The notes: generated by a model from the sequence alone, not told the origin. A DNA stretch of 64,000 nt from Plazaster borealis (GCA_021014325.1 CM037476.1:21798827-21862826), one strand, 5' to 3'. Positions 12,201 to 22,349 are shown, counted from the first letter of the stretch. Translations and numbers: made by a program.

Positions 12201-15200
12201 CTGATAATTCAACAAAATAGTCCATTGTACTCGAAAAATTCATTACACTGCCACTCAGCAGCTGGTATCAATTTGTATCATGCACTTATAGTAATACTAG
12301 TCAGCATGCACTAGCATGTACATGTACATGGATGTCTAAAGCTTGAAGTTTGACACCCAGGTCACTGATGTACTCTCTTACATTATTTTAAATTATTGTA
12401 ATTTTCAGGAAAAAAAACGCTTCTGAAAATTTTGTAAAAATTGCAAAGAACATTTAAAAGTTAGTGAATGAAAGAAGAAACATAATTTGATCGGTACTAG
12501 GTTTTTTTCACACCCAAAAAATATTCCCCCAACCTACCAAAAACAACACATGCTGCCCGGGGTGAAATCCAACATTTTGTAACATTTAACATTCCATTTT
12601 CCCTGTCAATAAACTGTTGTAGTAAAAAAATGAACAAAAATTATTGCTGGATACAAAAACAATCGATATCACACTGAATGTCAGTTTACAAGTTATTATA
12701 AATAATGACACGTTTAAAACCCCTTCAAATTAAAAAATATATGGCCGACACCATTTTGTGATTATAGAGTGCACTCCAATAAATAAACTACCATAGCACA
12801 AAGTGCACAATGCAAATTATTCATCAACAACAAAATACTTAAAGGTCTCACAGCTTTTACAGTTAAGGGAAAATTATCCATTGACTCTTGAACTTTTATC
12901 CTCTGCTCAATTTAATATGGGGAGTCCCAAGGCCCGGAGAGTTATTCTCCCTCCAAATAAAAACACCCTTACAGCAGTGAAATTTTCCTTACGTCCGATC
13001 ATCAATCTTGAAAAACATCCCTACTCGCGGAAATAGGACCATTTTTTACTTGGCCAAGGTCATCCAAAATACCTAAAGTTGGAAGTCAACAACCCCCAGG
13101 TCACATTGGGCAAAATCTTTACACTTTCCTCCTTTTTGGGGCTCTCAAATCTATCCAATATAGAATATTTTGAGGGCCTACAAAATATGAATGAGGCCGA
13201 CGCTCTGTTTTCTCCCTATATAGTGGGGTGCACCCTTACATGGTATATTTAAAGTGGCCACAGGGTACCTATAGTCTACCTATTGCTTACTCCATCATGG
13301 TTCGAAGACCTTCATGGTCTGCGTATTTTCGACCCCATCCCCATCGCTCCTGGACAGCCCGAGTCTGCTGAAAAGATGTTTAGTTTTCAAGACTCTTGCA
13401 GTAAATTACTAGAATCGTGGTTCAAATTTCAAAAGATACCCAAGGCTTGTTATTTACGTACAATGATCGTCCTTTTCTTTAATATTGTCATTGAATAACA
13501 TATTATTTCAGGTTCAGAAGTGATAGTTATCCCTAGGGAACAGCAAGTGCAGCTCGTTAACGGCTATACCGGTAATTTGATGGTGACTTGTTTTTATAAG
13601 GATGAACACAACAGTTTTTGAAGGCTTTTACCTGGCAATTCAACGGCGCACCCAAGGGGGGGGGCTCGGGGGGCTTGAGCCCCCCCCCCAAGAGGGTCCC
13701 CGAAAAAAATGGGGGGGGGGAGGAAAGAAAGGAGAGGGAAGGGGAGGGAGAAAAGTCGTAGTGTGTGTGTGCAATGTGTAGTTATTATTATTTTTCCCGG
13801 TGGCAGGATTTTCTTTTCATTCTATGCCATTCGCATTTTTTTCTTTCTGCCAAAATTACTCTTTTATATGAGAGATTCGATAACGCGAGGTGCGAGATGT
13901 AGGATGACAGATATTGAACACCATACTTTTATGATATCTATCTCACTTTTTAGATTTGCCACAAAAACATATTAAGCATTTGAAACCAACGGGTCACTTT
14001 GTCCAGAATAAAATATGTCTTACGTTGGTCTCAAGTCATTCCGGCATTTAATGTTTCCCCCCTTAAGGATTGCCTGTATACACTTGAATTTTAGAAACAC
14101 CTGATAGTAATTTGTTTAACCCACAAAGTTTTTAATGAATATGCATTAAACCGGATGTCGACCAGATCCTAAACGAACGTCGTCACACGTTGCTCCCTTT
14201 CCACATGTTTCTTCAAGTCGGCTATGTGCAGAGAATAAAAAGGCCTGCAATCCTATACCCTTTCCAAATTACACATGACATTTATTCCCAGGTTAATCTT
14301 TTAATGTTTTCACTTTTTAACAGTAATCTGATATAAATTATAACTATGTAACACTTAAACACCACTTTCGCAAAACGAAGGATTATCTGTAGGATCTGGA
14401 TTTGCCGCCCACGTATTCATAGAATTTGCCGGTAAAAAAAAAAAAAAAAAGGTAGCACCGCCCACATGAACGTTCTTTTCCACAACGTCCGCAGCATTAT
14501 TATTTAAAAACAAAAACTGTTGCCGACAATGTACAGCGTTCACAACATTCTGGGGACTCCATGCTGGCATTATCTGCCTGACCCAGTTGAGTGGCAATAA
14601 GTTCTAACAAGAGGGAGGCCGAACATCACTGAAAACTTGTAATCCAGACTCCAGAGATGTCAGCACGAGATTGGCTCTCGCAAGCTTGGCGTTTATTAGA
14701 CTTTTCTTTGAGCCCGTTGATGTTACAGAAACATTTCAAAATAAAATTTAAAGACGTATATGATCAGAAGTGCTTAAAAAGTATGTCTATTTCTCAAATT
14801 TTAAGCATAAAGAGGCTTGATTTTTCCACCCCCAAAACGCCACAAGACCAGAGCTTACGGGGGGTTCGCCCCCTGGACCCCCACCGGGGCTTCGCCCCTG
14901 GACCCCACCCGTTAAATTTATTTGAGCCCCCCCCCCCCCCCCAAGACATAATCCTGGGTGCGCCGTTGCCTGGCATCAAATGCTCTTACTGATTAATTGC
15001 TAAGTCATAGGTTTTTGACATGTCCATGATGATAAAAGAAAATTCATTAAAGGCAGTGGACACTATTGGTAATTACTAAAAATAATTATTGGCATCAAAC
15101 CTTACGTGGTAACGAGTAATGGGGAGCTGTTGATAGTATAAAACATTGTGAGAAACGGCTCCCTCTGAAGTAATTATAGTTTTCGAGAAAGAAGTAATTT

Positions 15201-18200
15201 TCCACGATTTTGGTTTTCGAGACCCCGGAATTAGATTTTGAGGTCTCGAATTTCAAGCATCTGAAAGCACACAACTTCGTTATTATCTCGCAACTTCGAC
15301 GACCAATTGAGCTCAAATTTTCACAGGTTTGTTATTTTATACATATGTTCAGATACACCAAGTGAGAAGACTGGTCTTTGACAATTACCAATAGTGTCCA
15401 GTGTCTTTAAAGCCAAATAATTGGATCGTTATTATCATTTTACAAGTAAACTGTGAAGGGGGAAATTAAATGATCGATCAAAATATTGTGTTCATCCTTA
15501 TAAAAAAAATAATTGCCATAAAAATTACCGGTAACCGTTAACGAGAGGCATTTATTGTTTATCAGGGAATTATCAAGGTTTCAATGTTTATTTTATTTCC
15601 ACAGTTTCAAATCTTATATACAGGCAATAATATATATGAACATGTTTCAACAACAATACAGGTTGATATAAATACACTTTGGGGAAACTGCAGGGGAGCT
15701 CACTAAGAAGCAATTGCTTATAAGCGTGAGCCCCAAACGCTCCTTGAGCCCAGACCATAGACCCATGTAGCTTCAAATACATAGGTTGAAAAAACAGTTA
15801 AAATAGCACAAGGTTGTAGGGCTCAAGGAGCGTACTGTTGCATTATTATCACTTCTGAACCTGAAATAATTTGTTATTCAATGACAATATTTAATAACAA
15901 AAAAGACGATAATCTTAAGATGAATCTTAGTGCTTTGTGAAATAGAGCCCTTTGGATACATTGTATACATTTATTCTTTTGGTGTTTTTCGTGTTTTAGT
16001 GGTTGGTGTCGACTCTCATCCATGGTGGAAACTTGACTTGGGCGGTGAACACTGCTTGGGCCAAATCACAGTTCTACTCAGAACCAATTGCTGCGGTAAG
16101 AGCATGTGTGTCGTTCTTTTTACGTCATCGCTTTAAATTACAACTGAATAGTGTCAAAATGATAACCTGGGACTATTAATAAGAAAATACATTTTGTCAA
16201 AGTATGGCGAGGCTATATGGATGAATGTGTGTGTGTCCCCCCCCCCCCTCCATTGCATATGACATTATTCATCAAGACCTAATGGAGTTTCAACACTTCC
16301 AGAGTTTCACTTCATACACACAAGAACCAGCAAGACACTCAAGCCAAGGCCGGTGTCCCAGGGAAATCTGTCCCCCGGAGAGATCTGTCCCCATACGGGA
16401 AATTAACATGGGCTGGAGGAGGGGGATTCAAAAGAGGGCGCTATCAAAAGAAGTTTGTACACAGTTCGCCGTATGGGGGTGGGGGGGACACAGAATCTCC
16501 GGGGGACAGAATCTCCTGCCACACCGGTGTTAACCGCATTCCCCGTGAATGTGGTAAAGTATACATCGGGGAGACCGACCGCAACATAATCTACAAGAAT
16601 TGAACATCAAGCACACGGTATAGACTGGGACACATTGACAAATCCGCCATCATCAAACACACGAACAAGATCACCTCATCAACTGGAAGCAAAGCCTAGC
16701 TAATCGCACCTGTCCAGTTCTGGCACCAACGCAGAGTCAGGGAGGCCATTGAGATCACCAGCGCACACACATCCAGCCAGCAGCCAACTCGCACGCTTCA
16801 CCGATCAAGATTAGCTCGGATCCTTCCCGCCCAAAGTGTGCATCCCTCATGATCAAGCGCTTCTTAAGCCGCATCACCACCATCTGTCCAGCATTCTCCT
16901 GAAGACGAGCAGAGTAAACTGTTCGAAACGTCGAGACCCCACCGGTTCTTTTCAGAGCCAACACTCCCACAAAAGAGTTTCTACACATGGTTGCACCTGC
17001 AAGTTTACGATCTATTTTTAGTTACTTCCTTTATTAGAATTATGAAGATCGCAAGCAAATCATCATTTTCTGGACTTTCAAATTAACACGTGTTTTTATT
17101 TTTCAACTATGAAGGGCATCAACGTTTCCTCGGGGCAACCGCACGAGCCGGGCTTTCCTCGGACTACGCCGTCAACCAGCAATGCGGTCTACCAGCCACG
17201 TCGTCGCAGGCAAATGCTGGTGCAACAAACGTATTCCTGTGTGATCCGCCGGTGGTTGCAAGGTGGGTCAGCTTCGATATCGATCTTTCTGACAGGGGTC
17301 CTATCCAGGCGGCCTTGCAGCTCGCGGAGGTGTCGGTTATGGAGTATACGTTGGAGGAGTGTAACCCCAAAACAACCCCAGGTGAGCGAGTTCTGAAGTT
17401 CTTTATTTGCATAAAAACAAATCATGGGCGACAATCTCCTGCCACACCGTGAACTCTTTTATTGGGATTAGCAGTCCACTGAAATCATAGTGCACTGGTC
17501 GAAACGTCGAGAGTATCTCACTACCGTCTGTAGACTCATACTTCCACCTCTTCAGGAATAAATTAAGATATTGTTTATAACCGTAAACATTCAATAGATG
17601 TTAAGTTTTGTATGGGGGATACATTCAATTAAGTTTTGTATGGGGGATAAAGAATATTAGGCTATCATAGCTTATGGTAAGTTGTGGATTTTTTGCAACA
17701 GGAAAAGTTATATTAGGAATACTAAAGTGCTCGGCCATGACACATTGTATACATAAAGATAAAACTTATTTACGTGTCAAAGTATCCCAAAGTCAAAGTA
17801 TGGGCTGGATAATGTACTAGTGTTAATCAAGCACTGAACACGTTTGGAAATCGTCAAAGACCAGTGTTCTCACTTGGTGTATCCCAACATTATGCATAAA
17901 ATAACAAGCCAGTGAAAATTTGGGCTCAATTGGTCATCGAAGTTGCAAGAAAATGATGAAAGAAAAAACACCATCGTTGTACAATAATTGTGTGCTTTCA
18001 GATATAGGAATAAAAACTTCTTGCAAGAATTTTTCATTATTTTCGTGAGAAATTACCTCTTTCTCAAAAACTACGTTACTTCAGAGGGAGTCGTTTCCTA
18101 CAATGTTTTATACTATCAACAGCTCTCCGTTGCACAAGTACGTTTTTATGCTAATATTTGTTTTGAGTCATACCAAACGTGTACGGTACCTTTAATGGTT

Positions 18201-19032
18201 CAGTCACAGATTGGTACTCAAACAAATTACCATACAAACTTTCTTGAATGGTGACATGCACGGCAGCTGTTAATACTATTTTGAGAAAGGATTCCCTTCG
18301 AAATATGGTTTGGATATAAAGTTTTCCCAAAAAAAACATTTGAATCTGAGAAACGATTCATGCATGAATCATTTCTCAGATTACTGAGGGTTGGTGTCCA
18401 CGTTCGCGAATGCTGCGGCCAGAGATGCGTACCCGCTGTCACCTCGCTAAACGTTGATGCAATTTCGACGTTCTTGTGAAAATACCGAGACAGTTTGTTG
18501 CTGGGGTTTTTCAGCAAGTAGACACTGTATTCAGCATAAACTTTCACATGTGTGACTTTTATTGTGTCTTTCTCTATAATTTTGTTGACAAAAATCAATC
18601 TATGACCCCAGCTTTCAGGCTTTGATGGGCGGGGCTTAAGGCTTTGGGGGGAAGTTTGCTCTATTGTTTTAGCCAAACAGGGCGCGAGGTGGGTGTGGTT
18701 TGTAGTGGAATAACGCCACGACTACACAACAAGGATTACAACATGTTATTGTTTTTACTCTATTTGAAACAGTGCCTCCCACACCGCCCAAACTGCGGTC
18801 TGCGTCCTTCGCTGTTCTACACAAAGGTTACAAGATGGTGAACCCCGGCCCTCTGTCGTCCGATTCAGCACGGCACCTCACCCAATGCGCAGGATTCTGC
18901 ATGAAACACTCTCGCTGTTTCTCGTTTGACTTCTCGAGAGTCCAAGGGCAATGCCACCTGTATAGTGTGAACGCCTCTGACGTTCAACCGGTTGCAGATG
19001 CAGAGTTCTTTATTTATGAAATGTTGCCTTGA
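3203..19032 (+). CDS. secreted F-type lectin (fucolectin) domain protein with C-terminal PAN/apple domain
   Basis: Exons are 3203-3326, 5438-5542, 16000-16095, 17115-17381 and 18773-19032. Every junction is phase 1 with GT-AG ends, and the 852 bases encode 283 residues. Residues 20-38 form a hydrophobic signal sequence. Residues 42-191 match the fucolectin/tachylectin-4/pentraxin-1 fold: MAIDDD near 64, HPWWKLDLG at 83-91, the vicinal pair RTNCC at 104-108, then conserved Cys 132, 151 and 191. Residues 198-283 carry Cys 236, 240, 246 and 258 and FSFDFS, as in a PAN/apple module. Sequons are at N49 and N264. F-type lectins bind fucose and act in innate recognition in many animals. The usual H-X24-R-X-D-X4-R fucose site is not intact here (Asn for Asp, shifted His), so altered specificity or lost binding is possible. 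Exon 1 is the least certain: it rests on phase, hydrophobicity and a good donor. Confidence 0.85.
3405..3571 (+). mobile_element. TTAA MITE, 5' half only
   Basis: It begins TTAA then AGACACTGAACACGTTTGG and follows the main subfamily through the CCTTGTTGTACAAATTTGTG-like segment, then breaks off. The second terminal repeat is missing. It sits in lectin intron 1. Confidence 0.8.
3690..5235. repeat. element with inverted terminal segments in lectin intron 1
   Basis: GTGTCACGGTCTTAGCTATC at 3799 onward and CTCAGCTATCCGGGTGAC are mirrored at 5089-5132 (TCATCCGGATAGCTGAGCAC, ...GAACGTGACAC). GGTCCACGG-like ends flank both sides. Between them lies GC-rich sequence (3950-3990) and unremarkable DNA. 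It is probably a non-autonomous DNA transposon of about 1.5 kb; exact ends are unclear. Confidence 0.5.
5577..5705. repeat. short foldback repeat with CGGAGC-type arms, copy 1
   Basis: The left arm (AAGTTCGACTTGGCCTCCGG...) pairs with the right arm (CGGAGCCCGGAGAC...CCGAGGTTTGG) across a loop containing ACAGTGTACATTTTGTAC. It lies about 35 bp past the exon 2 donor of the lectin gene. It is related to the copy at 6940-7078. Confidence 0.65.
5706..6939. other. lectin intron 2, no feature recognised
   Basis: Unique-looking sequence. TAGTCGA-type words recur at 6640-6700, but I see no gene or element boundary. Confidence 0.4.
6940..7078. repeat. short foldback repeat with CGGAGC-type arms, copy 2
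   Basis: CCAAACTTCGGCTCCGACTC on the left pairs with the purine-rich array GGAGCCGGAGCCCGGAGCCG and CCGAGGTTTG on the right. The loop shares CAGTGTACATTGTGCAAG with the 5.6-kb copy. The right arm has expanded to several GGAGCC units. Confidence 0.7.
7080..8347. other. lectin intron 2, A-rich stretch
   Basis: A-rich from about 7620 to 8080. The open frames here use low-complexity Lys/Asn codons and show no domain. No element ends found. Confidence 0.4.
8348..8726. mobile_element. hAT-type MITE with exact 8-bp target duplication
   Basis: CACCTCGA at 8348-8355 is repeated exactly at 8719-8726. Between them a 363-bp element begins CAGTGGCGCATTTAAGG and ends CCCTAGTAACGGCGCTG. CAG...CTG ends with an 8-bp duplication fit hAT non-autonomous elements. 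A related copy lies at 19928-20402. Confidence 0.85.
8823..9198 (+). mobile_element. TTAA MITE, complete copy
   Basis: TTAA, AGGCACTGGACACGTTTGG, central CTTCTTGCAAGAAG, then CCAAACGTGTACGATACCT and TTAA. Member of the main subfamily. Confidence 0.85.
9340..9660 (+). repeat. dispersed repeat (uninterrupted copy of the 13.5/15.5-kb arms)
   Basis: GGGAACAGCAAGTG, CGTTAACGG, ATAAGGATGA and GGCTTTTACCTGGC recur at 13538-13637, and the continuation GATTAATTGCT plus AGTCATA recurs at 14990-15010. This copy therefore shows the site before insertion of the element at 13641-14968. Confidence 0.65.
9661..9989. other. lectin intron 2 with a short inverted repeat
   Basis: CAGTGGCTAAAAAGGTAGCCACTGG near 9755-9780 forms a short hairpin. 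Nothing else recognised. Confidence 0.4.
9990..10295. repeat. interstitial TTAGGG array inside an inverted repeat
   Basis: About 150 bases (10098-10247) of GGGTTA units with GTGAGG variants are bracketed by inverted sequences: GCGGGTTTTTTTTTAC...AGCGAGGGGTTTT on the left and AAACCCCTCGCTGCGGTGG...AAAATACGC on the right. The flanks imply that the array is the core of a foldback element rather than a telomere scar. Confidence 0.7.
10300..10770 (+). repeat. dispersed repeat, copy A (partner 12775-13240)
   Basis: ATTATCCATTGACTCTTGAAC, GGGGAGTCCCAA, CCCGGAGAGTTATTCTCCC and TATGAATGAGGCCGACGCTC occur in the same order in both copies, about 2.5 kb apart. The copies differ by small indels. Possibly one transposon family; no coding frame is shared. 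Confidence 0.75.
10771..11771. other. lectin intron 2, with degenerate TTAGGG words at 11586-11660
   Basis: A second, more decayed set of GGGTTAGGG-like words appears at 11586-11660. Otherwise nothing is recognised. Confidence 0.45.
11772..12141 (+). mobile_element. TTAA MITE, complete copy
   Basis: Bounded by TTAA at both ends. The 5' end is AGGCACTGAACACGTTTGG and the 3' end CCAAACGTGTACGATACAT. Main subfamily. Confidence 0.85.
12142..12774. other. lectin intron 2, no feature recognised
   Basis: AT-rich; no gene, RNA or element boundary seen. Confidence 0.4.
12775..13240 (+). repeat. dispersed repeat, copy B (partner 10300-10770)
   Basis: Same block order as copy A, starting near AATAAACTACCATAGCAC and ending after ATGAATGAGGCCGACGCTC. 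Confidence 0.75.
13641..14968. mobile_element. TIR element CAACGGCGCACCCA, inserted in the foldback
   Basis: CAACGGCGCACCCA at the left and TGGGTGCGCCGTTG at the right are exact reverse complements. CCTGGCA lies just outside each end (13631-13637, 14969-14975), suggesting a target duplication. Long G and C runs and a GGGCTTCGCCCCTGGACCCC motif are internal. No transposase domain is readable. Confidence 0.65.
15047..15410 (-). mobile_element. TTAA MITE, subfamily with GAGGTCTCGA centre
   Basis: TTAA-bounded. Ends are AGGCAGTGGACACTATTGG and CCAATAGTGTCCAGTGTCT. The outer arms match the main family, but the centre is a TCGAGACC...GAGGTCTCGA hairpin, as in the copy at 32275-32660. Confidence 0.85.
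16350..16529 (-). repeat. short inverted repeat, copy 1 (others at 20218 and 43782)
   Basis: CCCCGGAGAGATCTGTCCCC on the left mirrors GGGGGACAGAATCTCC on the right, around CCAGCCCATG and CAAAAGAAGTTTGTACAC. It ends GGCAGGAGATTCTG in reverse, followed by CACACCGG. It lies in lectin intron 3. Confidence 0.7.
16533..16990 (+). mobile_element. Penelope-like element remnant with GIY-YIG endonuclease fragment
   Basis: Translation gives IPRECGKVYIGETDR, a stop, then after a frame disturbance LGHIDKSAIIKHTNK, and later FWHQRRVREAIEI. This is the order seen in the C-terminal GIY-YIG nuclease of Penelope-like retroelements. The tail CCTGAAGACGAGCAGAGTAA followed by GTTCGAAACGTCGAG is also typical of that family. 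Stops and shifts show it is dead. It occupies lectin intron 3. Confidence 0.75.
17428..17560 (+). mobile_element. second Penelope-type 3' tail fragment
   Basis: Begins with the same ATCTCCTGCCACACCG junction as the repeat at 16350-16529 and contains GTCGAAACGTCGAGAG, as at 16920. It lies 46 bp past lectin exon 4. Small and lacking coding sequence. Confidence 0.5.
17823..18195 (+). mobile_element. TTAA MITE with damaged 5' end
   Basis: Follows the main subfamily to its 3' TTAA, but the left end reads TTAATCAAGCACTGAACACG instead of TTAAAGGCACTG. It lies in lectin intron 4. Confidence 0.75.
18196..18720. other. lectin intron 4, repeat-like; no gene
   Basis: Contains an AATCTGAGAAACGATTCATG...AATCATTTCTCAGATT hairpin like the one inside the element at 46769-47176. 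A 149-codon minus-strand frame (18227-18676) runs through it. It shows no domain and reads across the hairpin, so I treat it as chance. Confidence 0.5.
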
Positions 19033-19061
19033 ATTGTCATTTTTGGCCTATCAGTATATGA

Positions 19062-19067
19062 ATTAAA
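19062..19067 (+). terminator. possible polyadenylation signal of the lectin gene
   Basis: ATTAAA lies 30 bp past the stop codon. It is the common variant signal; the position is short but workable. Confidence 0.4.
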
Positions 19068-19254
19068 TATAATCAATTTTATCAATTTGCTTTATATAGT
19101 AACAGCAACATTGTTTGCTGTAATCGATTATTCCAGTGTCACCCTGTTAAAACGCCTTTTTTCAACTCCAGGGGGAAGAATATAACGTTGTACGTGCATG
19201 CATTCGGTTTCAACACCGAATTATTGGGTTTTAAAAACAAGGAAGAAAGTTAAT

Positions 19255-19685
19255 TGTGGTTCTAAAGACAAAAAACGTTGATCTAGCCTTATTTGAAAGC
19301 TGATGACTTCACTGACGTCATAGATTATTTCTTATCCAGACATTGAGATTTACCTATAAGCTTGTGCTAAGTTGAAAACTGTTTTGAACTTGCAACGGGT
19401 TTTCAGCAACAAAGATTCCTTCTAAAAAACTTGAAAGGGTGATATTGAAAATATTTACGTAATTACTCTTTTAATCGGATGGCCTAACTTTGTTTCATAC
19501 AAAGAGACCATGTCGCAATTTCAGAACGAGGCTGGGAATATTTATTTCACTTAATTTTCCGGTTTCTACGGGAAGTAAAAGTCATACGGGTCATCAGACT
19601 TTGTGTAAGATTTGTACAACACGTTAGGGGGGCTTTCATGGTGCAAATACCCTGTATGAAGCAATTTTAAGGTTCTCCAGATATG
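19255..19685 (+). repeat. dispersed repeat, copy 2 (partner at 530-1000)
   Basis: Shares TTATTTCTTATCCAGACATT, TTTTGAACTTGCAAC and TTTGTGTAAGATTTGTA with the first copy. Confidence 0.6.
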
Positions 19686-19927
19686 GATGCTTTACACACA
19701 TCGGTGTTTGGGTAAACCCAAAAAGTATGCAAATTTAACAACAGACCCCTTGCATATGACGTCACAAGTTAGCCCAAGCAACGCCCTCACTGAGGTCAAT
19801 GCAGACCAGCTGTCATTGGCTGAGAGTTGTTCGCGGCGCGTGCACCTTGTTTGACCTCAGAGATGGCGGCCAATGCAAGGTTGGTTAAGAGACATTTTGT
19901 GTAGTAAATGCATTCATTCCAACAGCA

Positions 19928-20402
19928 AAATGCACCCCCTTCCCCCATTTTTTATTTTTATTTTTTTTATCTTGACTGTTGGGATTGGAAATTTCCAATT
20001 ATGTGATAATTTCGATGTTTTTAAAACTATTTTTCCATATACACACAGACAATGTATTTTGTTTACACTATAACGCCAGATTATCTTATACAGAATAGTA
20101 AATTATGATAACATTTTGAAAATTTTGAAAGAAAAAGGCAAACGGAAACTTGTCCAGAAGTAAACCCTACAAAAAATGGTGCACCCCCTTGTGCCCCTTA
20201 AAACTTAACCTTCGTTACGGTGTGGCAGGAGATTCTGGTCCCCCCGGAGATTCTGTCCCCCCATACGGCAAACTGTGCACAAACTTCTTTTGATAGCGCC
20301 CTCTTTTGTGTCATCCTCCTCCAGCCCATGTTGTTTTCCCGTATGGGGACAGAATCTCCGGGGGGGGGGGGGACACAGATTTCCCTGGGACAACGGCGCT
20401 AA
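19928..20402 (+). mobile_element. hAT-MITE relative carrying an inserted inverted repeat
   Basis: ACAGACAATGTATTTTGTTT, CCAGATTATCTTATA and TGTGCCCCTTAAAACTT match the element at 8356-8718. At its CGTTACGG-CGCT end the 175-bp CCCCGGAGATTCTG repeat (20218-20393) is inserted: TTACGG is left of it and CGGCGCTAAATGG right of it. Confidence 0.65.
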
Positions 20403-20944
20403 ATGGCAATGTGGGACCTGTTAGAAATAATAACGGACTGTAACAATGACCGTCATTGCTCACTACCGGTACCCTTCATAATTTCTTGTCAATGACCGTC
20501 ATGCTTATTACTGCCCTTATAATTGTTTGTTAATGATCGTCATGCTCACTACCCTTTAAATTGTTCTTTTCCGAACCGCAACAAATATATGTTATTGATG
20601 TTTGCCACCCGATCGGCTCGTGTGTTTGTTTTAATGGTATATTGACTTTTCCAACGCAAGATCTAAACGTTTTCTACGACCCTTCAACTACCCTCTCCTT
20701 AATTAAGAAATAATGCAGTCGATTTACTGCACAACACTTTTGTTTTTCTTAATGTTCGAGTTTATGTTCTAATCTTTTGATTAATTTTGATCTTCAACAA
20801 AATCTGTTAGCGTTATTCGTTCATTCAACGGTTTTGTTCCAGAATGATTGAAATTTTATAGATATATATGATTCATCTTTTAATTTAGGCTAATGACTTC
20901 TTCTAAACGCTAAAACCATATAGACCGTATAACCTTTGTTTATA
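20403..20944. other. intergenic; short local duplications
   Basis: AATGACCGTCAT followed by GCTCACTACC recurs three times at 20440-20560, giving an imperfect tandem array of about 55 bp units. No gene seen. Confidence 0.45.
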
Positions 20945-21260
20945 CAAAACTATAGTGACCTTGTCCTGGGCATTTCCTGGCAGGCAAGATACTGCACTGG
21001 TCATATGGAAAATTTTACATTTTGTGTCATAATTTCCACATAAAATTTAAGAGTTAAACATAATAAAAGCTGAACAAGTTTTGAGGTGGGGCCCCCTTTC
21101 TTCATATTACCAGATGTTGATAAAACCAGACAAACCAACCATGAGATATCAGATTTAGTGTTTCTTCCGTTGGGCTTTGTACAAATCGTGACAAAAGGAA
21201 ATCCAGGCTCTGTTGCTCTTTTGTAATTATGTCATGTCACAGGTTATGTCGCTTATTGTC
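20945..21260 (+). repeat. dispersed repeat (partner 47553-47835)
   Basis: CTGGCAGGCAAGATACTGCA, TTCCACATAAAAT and GGCTCTGTTGCTCTTTTGTA have counterparts in the same order at 47.55-47.84 kb. Confidence 0.6.
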
Positions 21261-21509
21261 GACATTTATCACGAAAGGTTTAATTTGTTTATGGTGACGT
21301 TGTTTTAGTTAACATTTCGAACAAGTTAGTTTCAGTTTTATTTTCAAATTTGCTTATCAGTACACGATGGCACAGCCTTGTTTCCATCGGTTTGAAATTT
21401 GTAAATCTAAAATGAATAAACATATGTACAAACATTTTTTTTTTAGGGTGAGATTCAAGAAAGGGGCCATGTGTCCAAATGTTTCGGCCGTTTGGGTCGA
21501 CACGATAAA

Positions 21510-21771
21510 ACCAGAGCTGCCAACTTTCCCCGACTCTGCAAAAAAGTTCCCTGAAAAGAAACCAATCTTTAATTGGGCTCAATTGGTCATCGAAATTGTA
21601 GGATGCCTGAGAAAGGCTTATAGGCCTGACGTCTTTCTCATATTCAAATATTTTAGTGAGAAATTACCTCTTTCTCAAAAACTACGTTACTTCAGAGGGA
21701 GTCGTTACCGAGTAACTTTTTTATGCTAATTTTGAGTAGGCCTAATTACCAAACGTGTCCAGTACCTTTAA
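21510..21771 (+). mobile_element. repeat fragments: CCTGAAAAGAAACCAATCTT repeat plus truncated TTAA MITE
   Basis: 21510-21570 matches the dispersed repeat also found at 33.1, 35.4 and 63.4 kb. It runs straight into the inner and 3' part of a TTAA MITE (ATTGGGCTCAATTGGTCATC to CCAAACGTGTCCAGTACCT, TTAA at 21768-21771). Confidence 0.65.
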
Positions 21772-22349
21772 ATTGTGATATTATTATACCTGTATATTTA
21801 CAAGTCATTATACATTTTGTACAAACGGTTACAAACGCGTTTCATAGACCAACTCGCCCGATCCAAGGCAACGTGTCCCTTTACGGACAGTATGGGCATA
21901 GTCCCTAATGGATAATTTATTATCAACGTGGACTGTGTTTCGGTCCTGATTTGAAAAACAAAACAAAACAAAAAACGGAAGAGTATAAAAGAGGTTCTGC
22001 CAATTATTATTATTATTATTATTGTTTATTTGTCATCATTCAAACAAGATACAAAACAAGAAAACCATTAATACAAGAGACACTAGCTGATGACAGGAAC
22101 TAAAAAAGTGAATTAAATCACTGTTGCTCACAGGCATTTAGCTCCCGATAAATACAAGGTAATCAAATCCAATAAAATATGTTAATATGAAATTAATATG
22201 AAATTCAATTGGCAAACGAAAAGATAAACGTAATAATAAAATTTAAATAAAAAAATATGGGTGTAAAAATGATATCCTTTATTCTTGGAAATGAAGTTCA
22301 ACTGTTTGGCAACGTATGTCCTTGTGGTTCCGGAGTTCAGCTCTACAAA
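21772..22349. other. intergenic, with TTA microsatellite at 22001-22024
   Basis: Eight or so TTA units are followed by TTTATTTGTCATCATTCAAAC, a SINE-tail-like context also seen near 25085 and 31290. No gene. Confidence 0.45.

Larger units (their letters stand above)
13462..15908. mobile_element. large foldback repeat with two nested insertions
   Basis: AATATTGTCATTGAATAACA and TTTCAGGTTCAGAAGTGATA at 13481-13525 are mirrored at 15845-15905. The GTTAACG...ATAAGGATGA segment at 13555-13605 is mirrored at 15485-15550. The arms enclose a TIR element (13641-14968) and a TTAA MITE (15047-15410). The right end lies about 90 bp before lectin exon 3. Confidence 0.65.

Noticed and set aside
18227..18676. 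149-codon open frame on the minus strand, the longest in its region
   Set aside because: It crosses an AATCTGAGAA hairpin of repeat origin and a lectin intron, shows no domain or exon structure, and its composition is not coding-like.
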